A stretch of DNA of 64,000 nt from the NCBI RefSeq assembly GCF_019312595.1, contig NZ_JAHWDQ010000002.1, forward strand, positions 186,001 through 250,000, written 5' to 3'. The position numbers were made by a program, and so were the translations under genes. Every line of letters starts with the position of its first letter. Position 1 is the stretch's first letter. This stretch comes from Zhongshania aquimaris (lineage in GTDB: Bacteria > Pseudomonadota > Gammaproteobacteria > Pseudomonadales > Spongiibacteraceae). The notes under the pieces were generated by a model that was not told the DNA's origin, did not search any database, and saw only the letters and a program-made list of their open reading frames with translations. Positions 49,097 to 58,800 of this stretch are shown here, in pieces.

Positions 49097-50656
49097 ATGG
49101 GTGCTCATCACGGACCTGCTAAAGGTTTGACTCGGTGGTTATTTACCACCAACCATAAAGACATCGGTACGATGTACTTGTGGTTCAGCTTTGCGATGTT
49201 TTTACTAGGCGGCTCGTTCGCTATGATTATTCGCGCCGAGCTTTTTCAACCAGGCTTGCAAATAGTCCAGCCTGAGTTTTTCAACCAGATGACCACCATG
49301 CATGGTTTGGTCATGGTTTTCGGTGCCATTATGCCGGCCTTTGTTGGTTTGGCTAACTGGATGATTCCGATGATGATCGGCGCGCCAGATATGGCTTTGC
49401 CACGGATGAACAACTGGTCGTTCTGGATATTGCCACCAACGTTCCTATTGCTGGCGTCTACCTTGTTTATGGATGGGGGTGGTCCTAACTTTGGTTGGAC
49501 GTTCTACGCGCCACTGTCTACGACGTATGCGCCACCAAGCGTGACCTTCTTTATATTCGCGGTTCACGCCATGGGTATATCGTCGATCATGGGTTCCATC
49601 AACATCATCGCTACTGTAGTTAATATGCGCGCGCCTGGCATGACCTACATGAAAATGCCGATGTTTGTATGGACTTGGTTGATCACTGCGTTCTTATTAG
49701 TTGCTGTAATGCCAGTATTGGCCGGTGCAGTAACCATGATGTTGATGGATATTCACTTCGGTACCAGCTTCTTTAGTGCGGCCGGCGGTGGTGACCCAGT
49801 CTTGTTCCAGCATGTATTCTGGTTCTTTGGTCACCCAGAAGTTTACATCATCATTTTGCCAGCATTTGGTGTCGTGTCAGAGGTTATTCCAACCTTCTCT
49901 CGCAAGCCTTTGTTCGGTTATGACTCAATGGTTTACGCAACATCATCAATCGCGTTCTTGTCGTTCATAGTATGGGCTCACCATATGTACACGGTAGGTA
50001 TGCCGATTGCTGGCGAACTGTTCTTTATGTACGCCACCATGTTAATTGCGGTACCAACGGCGGCGAAGGTGTTCAACTGGATCACCACCATGTTCAAGGG
50101 TTCTATTACGCTTGAAACGCCAATGCTGTTTGCGATCGCCAAGGTGTTCTTGTTCACCGTCGGCGGTTTCTCTGGTCTGATGCTGGCGATTGCGCCTGCT
50201 GACTTCCAGTATCACGACAGTTACTTTGTTGTTGCTCACTTCCACTACACAATGGTTGCTGGTGCGATCTTCGCGCTGTCTTCTGCCGTGTACTACTGGA
50301 TTCCAAAGTGGACCGGCAAAATGTATAACGAGACTATGGGTAAAACCCATTTCTGGATCTCGTTCATTGGTTTCAACCTGACCTTCTTCCCTCAGCACTT
50401 TGTGGGTCTGGCAGGTATGCCGCGTCGTATTCCTGACTACAACCTGATGTTTGCTGACTTCAATATGATGTCATCGATCGGGGCGTTTATTTACGGTGCC
50501 AGCCAGTTGTTGTTCTTATTCAATATTGTTAGAACGATTACTCATGGCAAGCCTGTCAGCGATCCGAAAGTGTGGGAAGGTGGAACGACTTTGGAATGGA
50601 CAGTGCCTACGCCTGCGCCATACCACACCTTTACGACTCCGCCCCAGCTTAAGTAA
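49097..50656 (+). CDS. coxA: cytochrome c oxidase subunit I
   Basis: 519 residues, about 12 membrane helices. It carries low-spin heme a, high-spin heme a3 and CuB. Visible are the heme/CuB region FWFFGHPEVYIIILPAFGVV (cross-linked His-Tyr pair), WAHHMYTVGMP and HFHYTMVAGAIFA. The YIxx and K-channel elements mark an A-type oxidase. It follows coxB by 12 bases. Confidence 0.98.
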   Translation: MGAHHGPAKGLTRWLFTTNHKDIGTMYLWFSFAMFLLGGSFAMIIRAELFQPGLQIVQPEFFNQMTTMHGLVMVFGAIMPAFVGLANWMIPMMIGAPDMALPRMNNWSFWILPPTFLLLASTLFMDGGGPNFGWTFYAPLSTTYAPPSVTFFIFAVHAMGISSIMGSINIIATVVNMRAPGMTYMKMPMFVWTWLITAFLLVAVMPVLAGAVTMMLMDIHFGTSFFSAAGGGDPVLFQHVFWFFGHPEVYIIILPAFGVVSEVIPTFSRKPLFGYDSMVYATSSIAFLSFIVWAHHMYTVGMPIAGELFFMYATMLIAVPTAAKVFNWITTMFKGSITLETPMLFAIAKVFLFTVGGFSGLMLAIAPADFQYHDSYFVVAHFHYTMVAGAIFALSSAVYYWIPKWTGKMYNETMGKTHFWISFIGFNLTFFPQHFVGLAGMPRRIPDYNLMFADFNMMSSIGAFIYGASQLLFLFNIVRTITHGKPVSDPKVWEGGTTLEWTVPTPAPYHTFTTPPQLK

Positions 50657-50668
50657 GAGGCAGTAATT

Positions 50669-51241
50669 ATGGCGACTCAGGCAGACAAAAATATCAAAGT
50701 GCTCAGCGTTAAGCTGGCGGGTTTGGTAGTTGTGATGTTTGCCTTCGCCATGTGGGTTATGCCCCCGCTTTACAATGCGTTGTGTGAAGCGTTGGGCATT
50801 AACGGGAAGACTAACGGTCAGCAGTACACGGTTGTAGATAGTCAAATCGATACGAATAGAATTGTGAAGGTACAGTTTGTTGCGCAAAACAATGAAATGA
50901 TGCCTTGGGAGTTTGCGCCAAACACCAGTCAGATTGAGGTTCATCCAGGTGAATCTAATCAAGTCACTTATTACGCAAAGAATACGCAAGATAAGTTCAT
51001 GGTGTCGCAGGCAATTCCCAGCATTGTTCCGTCCCGCGCTGCTGAGTATTTCCACAAAACTGAATGTTTTTGTTTTAATCAGCAGCCCTTAGCGGCGGGA
51101 AAAAACGCAGATTTGGCACTACAATTTATTATCGATCGCGATTTACCCAAAGATATCCACGTAATTACCTTGTCGTACACAATTTTTGATGTAACCGAGA
51201 TGGCGGCGAAACAGGATTCTGTTGCGGCATCATCGAAATAG
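50669..51241 (+). CDS. ctaG: cytochrome c oxidase assembly protein CtaG/Cox11
   Basis: 190 residues. Copper chaperone that delivers Cu to CuB of subunit I. One N-terminal membrane helix (about 13-35) and a periplasmic domain with the copper motif CFCFNQQPL. In the standard position between coxA and coxC. Confidence 0.96.
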   Translation: MATQADKNIKVLSVKLAGLVVVMFAFAMWVMPPLYNALCEALGINGKTNGQQYTVVDSQIDTNRIVKVQFVAQNNEMMPWEFAPNTSQIEVHPGESNQVTYYAKNTQDKFMVSQAIPSIVPSRAAEYFHKTECFCFNQQPLAAGKNADLALQFIIDRDLPKDIHVITLSYTIFDVTEMAAKQDSVAASSK

Positions 51242-51281
51242 AAAAGAGATTTTTCTCTCCCGAGAAAATGGAGATTTAACA

Positions 51282-52262
51282 ATGGCGGGTCAAAGCAATA
51301 CAGGGCACGAAACCTACTACGTGCCCGACAGTAGTAAGCTTGCTGTCAGCGCATCGATAGGTATGACAACCATCGTTTATGGTGCTGCCAGCGTCATTAA
51401 TGACAGCAGTTATCGTGCAGGCGAAGATACCAATTCCGGCTTTATTCTATATGCCGGTTTATTTTGGTTGGCGGCTACTCTTTTTGTATGGTTTAGCACG
51501 ACGATTCGTGAAAACCGTGCAGGCATGAACAGCGCACAGCTTAAGCAATCCTATGTGATTGGGATGCAGTGGTTTATCTTCTCTGAAGTGATGTTCTTCG
51601 GCGCCTTCTTCGGCGCCCTCTTCTACATCCGTAACCTTTCAGCGCCTTGGTTGGCGGGTGAAGGTGCAGGAACAATGAATACCCTGTTATGGCCTGGTTT
51701 TGAGTACTCGTGGCCATTGCTGACAACACCACAAGACGCAATTGGTGGCGTGCAGGCTCAGGCAGCCGCTGGACATTTGGCAAACAATGGTGCTTTCGTT
51801 GGTGCTGAGCACAGTTTGTCGTTCCCAGGTTTTGCTAATATTGCGCACTGGTTGCCACTCTATAACACCGTTATTCTGTTGGCTTCTAGTTTCACCTGCC
51901 ACATTGCTCATATGGGCATTAAGCAGAATGATCGCAAGAAGTTTAACCTGTGGTTGTTTATTACCGTGGCGCTCGGTTGTATCTTCCTGTACCTACAGTA
52001 CATGGAATATCATGAGGCGCTGTTTGAATATGGTATCAAACTGAATAGCGGTGTATACGGAACGACCTTCTTTATGTTGACCGGATTCCACGGTTTTCAC
52101 GTAGCGATGGGTACGTTTATGCTGTTGGTACAGTGGCTGCGCTCAAAAACCAAAGGTCACTTCTCTGCAGAAGACCAATTTGGTTTTGAAGCTTCGTCTT
52201 GGTACTGGCACTTTGTTGACGTGGTTTGGGTATTCCTATTCCTTTTCGTCTACATAATGTAA
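51282..52262 (+). CDS. coxC: cytochrome c oxidase subunit III
   Basis: 326 residues, seven helices. The start is set at 51282 (MAGQSNTGHETYYVPDSSKL); a frame opening at 51222 overlaps ctaG and is unlikely. Typical segments: QWFIFSEVMFFGAFFGALFY and FYHLFDVVW-like WYWHFVDVVWVFLF at the C-terminus. There is a longer loop (about 130-185) than in many subunits III, as in Pseudomonas. It ends the coxB-coxA-ctaG-coxC block. Confidence 0.96.
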   Translation: MAGQSNTGHETYYVPDSSKLAVSASIGMTTIVYGAASVINDSSYRAGEDTNSGFILYAGLFWLAATLFVWFSTTIRENRAGMNSAQLKQSYVIGMQWFIFSEVMFFGAFFGALFYIRNLSAPWLAGEGAGTMNTLLWPGFEYSWPLLTTPQDAIGGVQAQAAAGHLANNGAFVGAEHSLSFPGFANIAHWLPLYNTVILLASSFTCHIAHMGIKQNDRKKFNLWLFITVALGCIFLYLQYMEYHEALFEYGIKLNSGVYGTTFFMLTGFHGFHVAMGTFMLLVQWLRSKTKGHFSAEDQFGFEASSWYWHFVDVVWVFLFLFVYIM

Positions 52263-52289
52263 GCGCAAGCAACTCGACGTATTGAGTCA

Positions 52290-52335
52290 TTGGCCGGTAC
52301 ATCTGCTTACAACGTAAGTAGGTGGTACCGGCCAA
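52290..52335. terminator. long hairpin after coxC (bidirectional terminator candidate)
   Basis: TTGGCCGGTAC (52290-52300) and GTACCGGCCAA (52325-52335) are perfectly complementary, and inside them CTGCTTAC pairs with GTAAGTAG (one G-U). Together they give about 19 paired bases with one internal bulge. It lies between convergent coxC and the twin-membrane gene. No T-run follows; the length suggests a strong structure. Confidence 0.65.
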
Positions 52336-52351
52336 GTTCATTATTGAGCTG

Positions 52352-52603
52352 CTACGGGGTTTGTTGTACTGCGGCCCCAGATTCTAAATAGCGTTGATCC
52401 CATGGGGCGTTCGATCCCAGTTTTCCGGTGAAAACCCCGTAAAAAAGGAAGCCCATCATCAAGGTGGCAAGTATCAGGCGGACCTTAAGAGACTGCCAAG
52501 TTCGCATGGTGGTACCACGGTCTTGCATTAGGAAAAACAGCCCGCTAAATAGGCTGATGACAAGTGCGATAAACAGCACAGCTATGACAATCTTTAACCA
52601 CAT
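52352..52603 (-). CDS. twin-transmembrane protein (DUF2909-like)
   Basis: 83 residues with two membrane helices (about 4-26 and 41-62) and little else. It matches the small DUF2909 membrane proteins that sit between coxC and SURF1 on the opposite strand in Pseudomonas. Role unknown; presumably oxidase assembly or stability, from context only. Confidence 0.85.
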   Translation of the reverse strand: MWLKIVIAVLFIALVISLFSGLFFLMQDRGTTMRTWQSLKVRLILATLMMGFLFYGVFTGKLGSNAPWDQRYLESGAAVQQTP

Positions 52604-52656
52604 ATCGGTAAACCTCCCTTAACGTTTGCCGCAGTATACACAATAGGATTTCATAA

Positions 52657-53403
52657 ATGGCTAGCCAGCGGACAAGGTTTCAGTGGCAGCTCGATTGGAA
52701 GTCGGTACTGGCGATAATGTTAATGTTGCCGGTATTGGTGAGCCTCGGCTGCTGGCAGCTGCGTAGAGCGGATGAAAAGCGAGTATTGCTGGCCAACTTT
52801 GAAGAGCGTCGTTTACTACCTGCCGTGAATATCGCAGATCTTGACGCCTATCCAAATTACCGCCCCGTTTATGCTGTGGGTGAGTTTGATCCTGAGAAAT
52901 ATTGGTTGCTCGATAATCGAATTTCTCACGGTCGATTCGGATATGAGATAATGGCGGTTTTTATCCAAACTGATGGAAGTCAGTTACTAGTTGATCGCGG
53001 TTGGATTGAGGGCGATGCCTCGCGCCGAACTGTCCCGGCAGTGACGGTTCCCAAAGGTCTTGTCAGCATTAGCGGTGAGCTTTACCGCAGTGAGGATAAA
53101 AACTTTAGTTTGGGTAGCGAGGTTCAGACTGGGTGGCCACGCCGCCAACAGTGGTTGGATATTGATACTGTTAAGCAGGAATTTCAAAACATGCTGCCGG
53201 TCAGTCTGCGGCTTGATGAAAGCAGTATTGGGGCATTTCAGACCGAGCGACTGGTGGTGAATGTTACACCGGCAAAACACACCGGTTACGCCGTGCAGTG
53301 GTTTGCGATGGCCTTGGCCTTAGGCATTATTTTTATTTTCCTTAACACAAATTTGGCTGAGCTACTTAAGCGCCGCAAAGACGAAGAGAACAAAGAGCTA
53401 TGA
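52657..53403 (+). CDS. SURF1 family oxidase assembly protein
   Basis: 248 residues with a membrane helix at each end (about 17-33 and 210-228) and a periplasmic domain. The signatures are LGCWQLRRADEKRVLL, YRPVYAVGEFDPEKYWLLDN and LLVDRGWIEGD. SURF1 helps insert heme a into subunit I. Its end overlaps the next gene by four bases. Confidence 0.95.
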   Translation: MASQRTRFQWQLDWKSVLAIMLMLPVLVSLGCWQLRRADEKRVLLANFEERRLLPAVNIADLDAYPNYRPVYAVGEFDPEKYWLLDNRISHGRFGYEIMAVFIQTDGSQLLVDRGWIEGDASRRTVPAVTVPKGLVSISGELYRSEDKNFSLGSEVQTGWPRRQQWLDIDTVKQEFQNMLPVSLRLDESSIGAFQTERLVVNVTPAKHTGYAVQWFAMALALGIIFIFLNTNLAELLKRRKDEENKEL

Positions 53404-54020
53404 CAACAACTGTAGACCCCAAGCGCGGTAAGCGTCTTCTTAGTTTGATATTAGGTATTCCAATTGTCGTCATTTTATTGTCTAGCGCAGTTTATTATCT
53501 TGCCAAGGAAAATATCATTAATTTCCGTACCGTTAATCGCGGCACTTTGATCAACCCACCGGTACAACTTGGTGACTTACACCCCCAGCGCATTGACGGT
53601 GGCGAATTCCTTTTTAACCATGCGGATTCTCGCTGGGTGTTCATGGTGGTTGGTGGTCAAAACTGTATTGATGCCTGCGAGCGCATGCTTTATTTAACAC
53701 GGCAAACGCATACTGCGTTGGGTAAAAAAGTCGATCGGGTTGAGCGTATTTATCTTGCGACGGAAGGACCTTTGTCGCCATCGTTGCGTGATTTTATTGA
53801 AGCAGAGCATAGCGACCTTACCGTTTTACATGCCGACGGTACGCCATTTTTGAGCAAATTAAAAAACCTAGAAATTAATCCCTTTGATTCCCGTGCCTTT
53901 TACGTTGTCGATCCGATGGGCTGGGTAATGATGTATTACCGCGCGGGGGACACGGAGCAGCAAACACTGACTACATTAGGCAAGGATGTCCTCAAAGATA
54001 TGGGGCGCCTGATTAATTAA
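53400..54020 (+). CDS. oxidase-cluster membrane-anchored protein of unknown function
   Basis: 206 residues. One membrane helix (about 13-33), then a periplasmic domain with thioredoxin-like features: GGEFLFNHADSRWVFMVVGG with CIDACERMLYLTRQ (CxxxC), similar in outline to Sco proteins. The same gene lies between SURF1 and ctaA in Pseudomonas. A copper or redox assembly role is inferred from context and CxxxC. Confidence 0.85.
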   Translation: MTTTVDPKRGKRLLSLILGIPIVVILLSSAVYYLAKENIINFRTVNRGTLINPPVQLGDLHPQRIDGGEFLFNHADSRWVFMVVGGQNCIDACERMLYLTRQTHTALGKKVDRVERIYLATEGPLSPSLRDFIEAEHSDLTVLHADGTPFLSKLKNLEINPFDSRAFYVVDPMGWVMMYYRAGDTEQQTLTTLGKDVLKDMGRLIN

Positions 54021-54056
54021 TTGGCGCGGAAAGAGTAGCGAATACGGAACTAAACA

Positions 54057-55106
54057 ATGGCTTTATTTAATACCCCTGAGCAACGCAAAGCAGGTTTTCT
54101 TCTGACGCTGATTGCCTGTTTTGTTGCCGTTATTGTATTGGGCATGGGCGTGTTTACTCGATTGGCTGACGCTGGCTTAGGGTGTCCTGACTGGCCGGGG
54201 TGCTATGGTCATGTATTGTGGCCCAGCGAAGACCATGAGGTGGCGCGGGCCAATGAGGCATTTCCAGAAACGCCTGTTGAGCACGATAAAACTTGGCCGG
54301 AAATGATTCATCGCTATCTGGCTTCAAGCTTGGGCTTATTCACAATTGGGATCTTGGTATTTTCGCTGCGTAGCCGCGAACCAGAACAGCCTGTAAAGCT
54401 GCCGATATTCTTGCTGGCCTTTATTATATTACAAGGCATGTTTGGCATGTGGACGGTAACCTTAAAACTTTGGCCGCAGGTAGTTACAGCGCATTTGCTT
54501 GGTGGCTTCACTACGCTTAGCTTGCTGTGGTTACTTACGCTTCGGCTCAATAATTCCCGCTGGCAAATTCCAGCGATCGCAGAAAACAAACTAAAATCGA
54601 TTCGACCATTAGCCGTTATTGGCTTGTTGATCGTTGTAACACAGATTGCCTTGGGTGGCTGGACGACGTCGAATTACGCAGATATAGCGTGTCCTGATTT
54701 TCCAACTTGTCAGGGTGCTTGGTTACCACCAATGAATTTCACCGACGGCTTTAACGTTGGCCAGCATATTGGTCCCAATTACCTAGGTGGGACAATGGAC
54801 AACGCGGCGCGGGTGGCAATTCATTTTAGTCATCGTGTTGGCGCAATTGTGACCGCAGCGTATTTAGTATTTTTGGCGATCAAGTTGTGTGGTTTGGGTT
54901 TGGTCGCGGCGAAAAAAATTGCGGTTGCTACGCTTCTTGTATTGGTCGCGCAAATTAGCTTGGGTATTAGTAATATCGTGTTCCAATTTCCTATCGATGT
55001 TGCGGTAGCACACAATTTGGTTGGCGCCCTACTTTTACTGACGCAGGTCACCACCACTTATTTTGTATATACAGCGGCGGTAAACCGCGGGGGTATTAGA
55101 GTATGA
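54057..55106 (+). CDS. ctaA: heme A synthase (COX15/CtaA)
   Basis: 349 residues, eight helices. Oxidises the C8 methyl of heme O to give heme A. Paired heme-ligand histidines are visible ([47 protein letters not shown]), and [19 protein letters not shown] is the family start. Overlaps ctaB by four bases. Confidence 0.96.
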   Translation: MALFNTPEQRKAGFLLTLIACFVAVIVLGMGVFTRLADAGLGCPDWPGCYGHVLWPSEDHEVARANEAFPETPVEHDKTWPEMIHRYLASSLGLFTIGILVFSLRSREPEQPVKLPIFLLAFIILQGMFGMWTVTLKLWPQVVTAHLLGGFTTLSLLWLLTLRLNNSRWQIPAIAENKLKSIRPLAVIGLLIVVTQIALGGWTTSNYADIACPDFPTCQGAWLPPMNFTDGFNVGQHIGPNYLGGTMDNAARVAIHFSHRVGAIVTAAYLVFLAIKLCGLGLVAAKKIAVATLLVLVAQISLGISNIVFQFPIDVAVAHNLVGALLLLTQVTTTYFVYTAAVNRGGIRV

Positions 55107-56014
55107 CGCAGCCAAAGGTCGAGTCAGCAAACTGGCGAGATTATTACGAACTGTGTAAACCCAATGTTGTACTCTTGATGTTGCTAACTTCGGTGATTGG
55201 CATGTTTATGTCAGTGCCGGGCATGGTGCCGTGGGAACCCTTGGTTTACGGCAACCTCGGCATTGCACTTTGTGCCGGTGCGGCGGCGGCGGTGAATCAT
55301 TTGGTCGACAGTCGTATTGATCTAGTTATGGCGCGGACCCACAATCGCCCCATTGCTCAGGGACGTGTAAAAACCCGCGATGCAGCAATTTTTGCTGCGG
55401 TGATTGGCGGTTTAGGTATGGCGGTTTTACTTATTAAAGTGAATGCCTTAACCGCGTGGCTTACTTTAGCTTCACTGCTTGGTTATGCAGTGGTCTACAC
55501 ACTCTATTTAAAGCGTGCGACACCACAGAATATTGTCATTGGTGGTATTGCCGGTGCGGCACCGCCACTGTTGGGGTGGACTGCAGTAACCAACCAAGTT
55601 GAAGGGCACGCTTTATTACTGGTATTGATCATTTTCATTTGGACGCCACCACATTTTTGGGCATTGGCAATTCATCGCAGAGACGATTATGCAAAGGTAG
55701 AAATTCCGATGTTGCCGGTAACCCATGGTATTGGCTATACAAAATTGCATACTTTGCTTTATACCATTTTATTGTTTGTGGTGACGTTATTACCCTTTGC
55801 AACTGGCATGAGCGGCACCCTGTATTTATTGGGCGCCGTGTGTCTTGGCGCAGGGTTTATTTACTGGGCTATTGTTTTAATGCGGGGCAATAACCCCAAG
55901 GCGCCGATGGCCACCTTTAAATACTCCATCATATATCTGATGGCATTGTTTATGATTATGCTATTGGATCACTATTTGTTGCCGGCGATCACTATTTTTG
56001 AGGTTGATTACTAA
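55103..56014 (+). CDS. ctaB: heme O synthase (protoheme IX farnesyltransferase)
   Basis: 303 residues, UbiA-type prenyltransferase with about nine helices. Farnesylates heme B to give heme O. Prenyl-diphosphate motifs [20 protein letters not shown] (first) and [16 protein letters not shown] (second) are intact. Supplies substrate for CtaA; ends overlapping the Sco gene by one base (TAATG). Confidence 0.96.
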   Translation: MTQPKVESANWRDYYELCKPNVVLLMLLTSVIGMFMSVPGMVPWEPLVYGNLGIALCAGAAAAVNHLVDSRIDLVMARTHNRPIAQGRVKTRDAAIFAAVIGGLGMAVLLIKVNALTAWLTLASLLGYAVVYTLYLKRATPQNIVIGGIAGAAPPLLGWTAVTNQVEGHALLLVLIIFIWTPPHFWALAIHRRDDYAKVEIPMLPVTHGIGYTKLHTLLYTILLFVVTLLPFATGMSGTLYLLGAVCLGAGFIYWAIVLMRGNNPKAPMATFKYSIIYLMALFMIMLLDHYLLPAITIFEVDY

Positions 56015-56682
56015 TGACTGATGAAAAACAGCAAAATGCCACAGCAAAGCGAGACCGCGGTATTCGCTTAACCGTTTTAGCGATTTTCTCAGTGGCGATA
56101 ATTTTGGTGGGGGGCTTTTTCTATGCCTTTACCCGCGCGCGGGTGATGACAACCGAAGAGCTAAAATCGCAAGGTGCTTATCTCTACGAAAACCCCCGCC
56201 TACTCCCTAACTTTACTTTGTCGGACGATCGTGGCGAACAAGTAACACCAACGACATTTCAGGGTCAATGGAGTCTAGTGTTTTTTGGCTTCACCTACTG
56301 TCCAGATATTTGTCCAACAACCCTTGCGCAATTGAAATCCTTTTATCAGGAGCTGGACCCTGAAGTGCAGGCAGATACTCAGATATGGTTGGCTAGTGTT
56401 GATCCGGCCCGCGATACTCCAGAGCAATTGCACAGTTATTTAGATTTCTTCCATCCGGCATTTCGCGGCATTACGGGTGACTTTTTGGAAATTCATCGCT
56501 TTGCCACATCGATGAATATTCCGTTTACCAAGGTTCCTGGCGGCGGCAGCAATTATCAAGTTGAACATAGTGCCAATGTGGCTTTGGTTAACCCTAAAGG
56601 GCATTCCGTCGGTTTTTTTAGAGCGCCGTTAGAGATTAGTAAAATGAAGCGCGCCTATTTATCAATTAGAGAATACTACTAA
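56014..56682 (+). CDS. SCO1/SenC copper chaperone
   Basis: 222 residues. One N-terminal helix (about 20-42) and a thioredoxin-like periplasmic domain with CPDICPTTLAQLK (CxxxC) and the distal copper histidine in YQVEHSANVALV. Metallates the CuA site of subunit II. Last gene of the oxidase cluster. Confidence 0.95.
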   Translation: MTDEKQQNATAKRDRGIRLTVLAIFSVAIILVGGFFYAFTRARVMTTEELKSQGAYLYENPRLLPNFTLSDDRGEQVTPTTFQGQWSLVFFGFTYCPDICPTTLAQLKSFYQELDPEVQADTQIWLASVDPARDTPEQLHSYLDFFHPAFRGITGDFLEIHRFATSMNIPFTKVPGGGSNYQVEHSANVALVNPKGHSVGFFRAPLEISKMKRAYLSIREYY

Positions 56683-56708
56683 GTTTTTAGTAGATGACGC
56701 CGAGTTAT

Positions 56709-57500
56709 TTAGTCGCGCCGATAACTCGGTCCTAATTGTCCCAGCACAAATAAACATCCGGCGCCTAGTACGATGCTAGGGCCTGCCGGAGTATCCCAAT
56801 ACCATGCCCCTGCTAAGCCGGACATAACGGCGATGGCGCCACAAATTATTGCAAGTAGCGCAGCTTGTTCTGGGCTGCGGGCGAAGCGACCGACCGCGGA
56901 AGCGGGAATGATCAGCATGGCAGTGATCAATAGCACCCCAACTATTTTCATCGCAACCGCGACCGTCGCGGCTACCATAAGCATTAATAGCAGGCGTAAA
57001 CGCTTCACGGGGAGCCCTTCTATCTCGGCAAGTTCTGCGTGCGCGGTCACGGCAACAAGCGCTGGCCAGTAGCGAAACAATAACGCCATAACTATGCCGC
57101 AAATAACAGCAAGGTTGATAAGATCTTCTTTGGCTATGGCTAGCAAATCACCAAATAAGAAACCGTTTAAATCTAACTGTTGATTGTCTAAAAATGACAA
57201 GCACACCAAACCTAGCGCGAGACTGCTGTGGGACAAAATACCCAGCAGGCTATCTAGTGCAATATCGCGCCACCACTGCAGGGCGAAAAGAGCGCTAGCG
57301 ATAATCATACAAGTCAGTAGCACGCTATATTGCAAGTTTGCTTGTAAGGTTAAACCCAGCGCAAGACCAAGTAACGCAGAATGGGCGAGAGTGTCGCCGT
57401 AGTACGCCATGCGCTGCCACGTTACCAGTGCGCCGAGGGGACCGCATAAGGAGGCCACCAGTAAACCGGCAATAAGGGCGTTAAATAGAATATCAATCAT
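56709..57500 (-). CDS. znuB: zinc ABC transporter permease ZnuB
   Basis: 263 residues, about eight membrane helices of the ABC-3 metal permease family (LVASLCGPLGALVTWQRMAY, GDTLAHSALLGLALG). The start MIDILFNALIAGLLV at 57500 is the family start; a longer frame inside znuC is rejected. It overlaps znuC by eight bases. Part of the Zur-controlled zur-znuC-znuB operon. Confidence 0.96.
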   Translation of the reverse strand: MIDILFNALIAGLLVASLCGPLGALVTWQRMAYYGDTLAHSALLGLALGLTLQANLQYSVLLTCMIIASALFALQWWRDIALDSLLGILSHSSLALGLVCLSFLDNQQLDLNGFLFGDLLAIAKEDLINLAVICGIVMALLFRYWPALVAVTAHAELAEIEGLPVKRLRLLLMLMVAATVAVAMKIVGVLLITAMLIIPASAVGRFARSPEQAALLAIICGAIAVMSGLAGAWYWDTPAGPSIVLGAGCLFVLGQLGPSYRRD

Positions 57501-58248
57501 GGTGACGGTGCTCGCATACAACATCGCCGTGAATGTCGTGCTGATGGTCGTGGTCGTGTTGATAAAGTGCAACCGCTTCGGCGTGGCGTCGGCCAAATAG
57601 TGATAAATACGCCGGATCGTTGCTGACGTGCTCAGGGTGGCCGTGACAGCAAACATGTTGATTCAAACAAATAACCGTATCGGTTTGCGCCATAACCCAG
57701 TGTAAATCATGGGATACCATTAACACCGCGCAGCCTAGGGTATCTCGTAAATAGTTAATCAGTTCGTAGAGCTCAGTTTGTCCGCTAATATCGACACCTT
57801 GCGCCGGCTCGTCTAGTACCAGTAAGTTGGGGTCACTTAATAAGGCGCGGCTGAGCAACACACGTTGGGTTTCCCCACCGGAAATGTTGTGTAAGGGGCG
57901 TTTGCGCAGGTGGCTAATGCCAGTTAGCTCCAGTGCGTTAGCGATATTTTGTTTGCTCGGGCTGGCCATTGTTAAAAAGCGCTCTACACTCAAAGGCATT
58001 AAGGGGTTAAGAGTCAGGCGCTGTGGCATATAACCGATACGGAGATTTGCCTGCCGAAATATACTACCGCTGTCTGGTTTGATTAAACCCAGTGCAATTT
58101 TGATTAAGGTGCTTTTACCCGCGCCGTTGGGGCCAATGATGGTCATAATCTGGCGTGGAATGAGGCTGAGGCTGACATCGCTAAGCAGGCTTTGTTGCTG
58201 ACGCTTTAAAGAGATGTGATCGAGCTTGATCAGCGGAGAATCAATCAT
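57493..58248 (-). CDS. znuC: zinc ABC transporter ATPase ZnuC
   Basis: 251 residues. Walker A GPNGAGKST, signature NISGGETQRVLLSRAL, Walker B NLLVLDEPAQGVD and the switch histidine in VLMVSHDLHW. The C-terminus is histidine-rich (HDHDHQHDIHGD then EHRHHD), a known feature of ZnuC that may bind zinc. Start at 58248, overlapping the end of zur by eight bases. Confidence 0.97.
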   Translation of the reverse strand: MIDSPLIKLDHISLKRQQQSLLSDVSLSLIPRQIMTIIGPNGAGKSTLIKIALGLIKPDSGSIFRQANLRIGYMPQRLTLNPLMPLSVERFLTMASPSKQNIANALELTGISHLRKRPLHNISGGETQRVLLSRALLSDPNLLVLDEPAQGVDISGQTELYELINYLRDTLGCAVLMVSHDLHWVMAQTDTVICLNQHVCCHGHPEHVSNDPAYLSLFGRRHAEAVALYQHDHDHQHDIHGDVVCEHRHHD

Positions 58249-58744
58249 TGTCGCGATTCTCCTTGCAGTGGGCACAGCAGCCAACGACTTCGACACAGGG
58301 TACTTCTACAGAGAAACCGTGTTGTTTGGCCGCGGTGTTGATGGCGGTATTGATAATATCGGTGTCTAGCTCCGTTGCATTTCGACACTGGCGGCAAATT
58401 AAAAAATGTCCTTGATGTTGGTGACTGGGGTCTTGGCAGCCAATGAATGCATTCAGTGAGGCAATGCGATGCACTAGGCCATTGTCGAGCAAAAAATCTA
58501 ATGCGCGGTACACGGTGGGTGGGGCTGGGCGCCGGCTAGAATCTTTCGCTAACTCCTCGAGAATGGTATAAGCCCCTACGGGTTGGTGATTAGCCCATAC
58601 ACACGCTAAAACCTGTTCGCGAATACGGGTGAACTTTACTTGCCGACTATGACATAGCGCCTTTGCGCGGGTCATGGCGTCATCAATACAACGCTGATGG
58701 TTGTGATGTTCAGTTATATTGTGCATTGAGCTTAAGTTCTGCAT
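58241..58744 (-). CDS. zur: zinc uptake regulator Zur (Fur family)
   Basis: 167 residues from ATG at 58744 (a second ATG lies at 58726). Winged helix (VKFTRIREQVLACVWANHQP then PPTVYRALDFLLDNGLVHRI) and zinc sites: CRQCRNATEL and CCAHCKEN, plus histidines in DPSHQHQGHFLIC. With zinc bound it represses the znu genes. It leads the zur-znuC-znuB operon and binds the palindrome just upstream. Confidence 0.95.
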   Translation of the reverse strand: MQNLSSMHNITEHHNHQRCIDDAMTRAKALCHSRQVKFTRIREQVLACVWANHQPVGAYTILEELAKDSSRRPAPPTVYRALDFLLDNGLVHRIASLNAFIGCQDPSHQHQGHFLICRQCRNATELDTDIINTAINTAAKQHGFSVEVPCVEVVGCCAHCKENRDND

Positions 58745-58750
58745 AAAATA

Positions 58751-58771
58751 AAATGTTATAATATTGCATTT
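58751..58771. promoter_or_regulatory. Zur box between zur and znuA
   Basis: AAATGTTATAATATTGCATTT is an imperfect palindrome (AAATG..ATAATAT..CATTT) close to the gammaproteobacterial Zur consensus built on ATGTTATA. It contains TATAAT at 58757-58762, so repressor binding would cover the -10 and control both divergent transcripts. Confidence 0.8.
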
Positions 58772-58800
58772 GCACGGTAATAAACAATGGGGACAATTAA

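Noticed and set aside
57501-57656. An N-terminal extension of 52 residues for ZnuB.
   Set aside because: It lies inside znuC in another frame and is the shadow of the histidine-rich ZnuC tail; the family start is at 57500.
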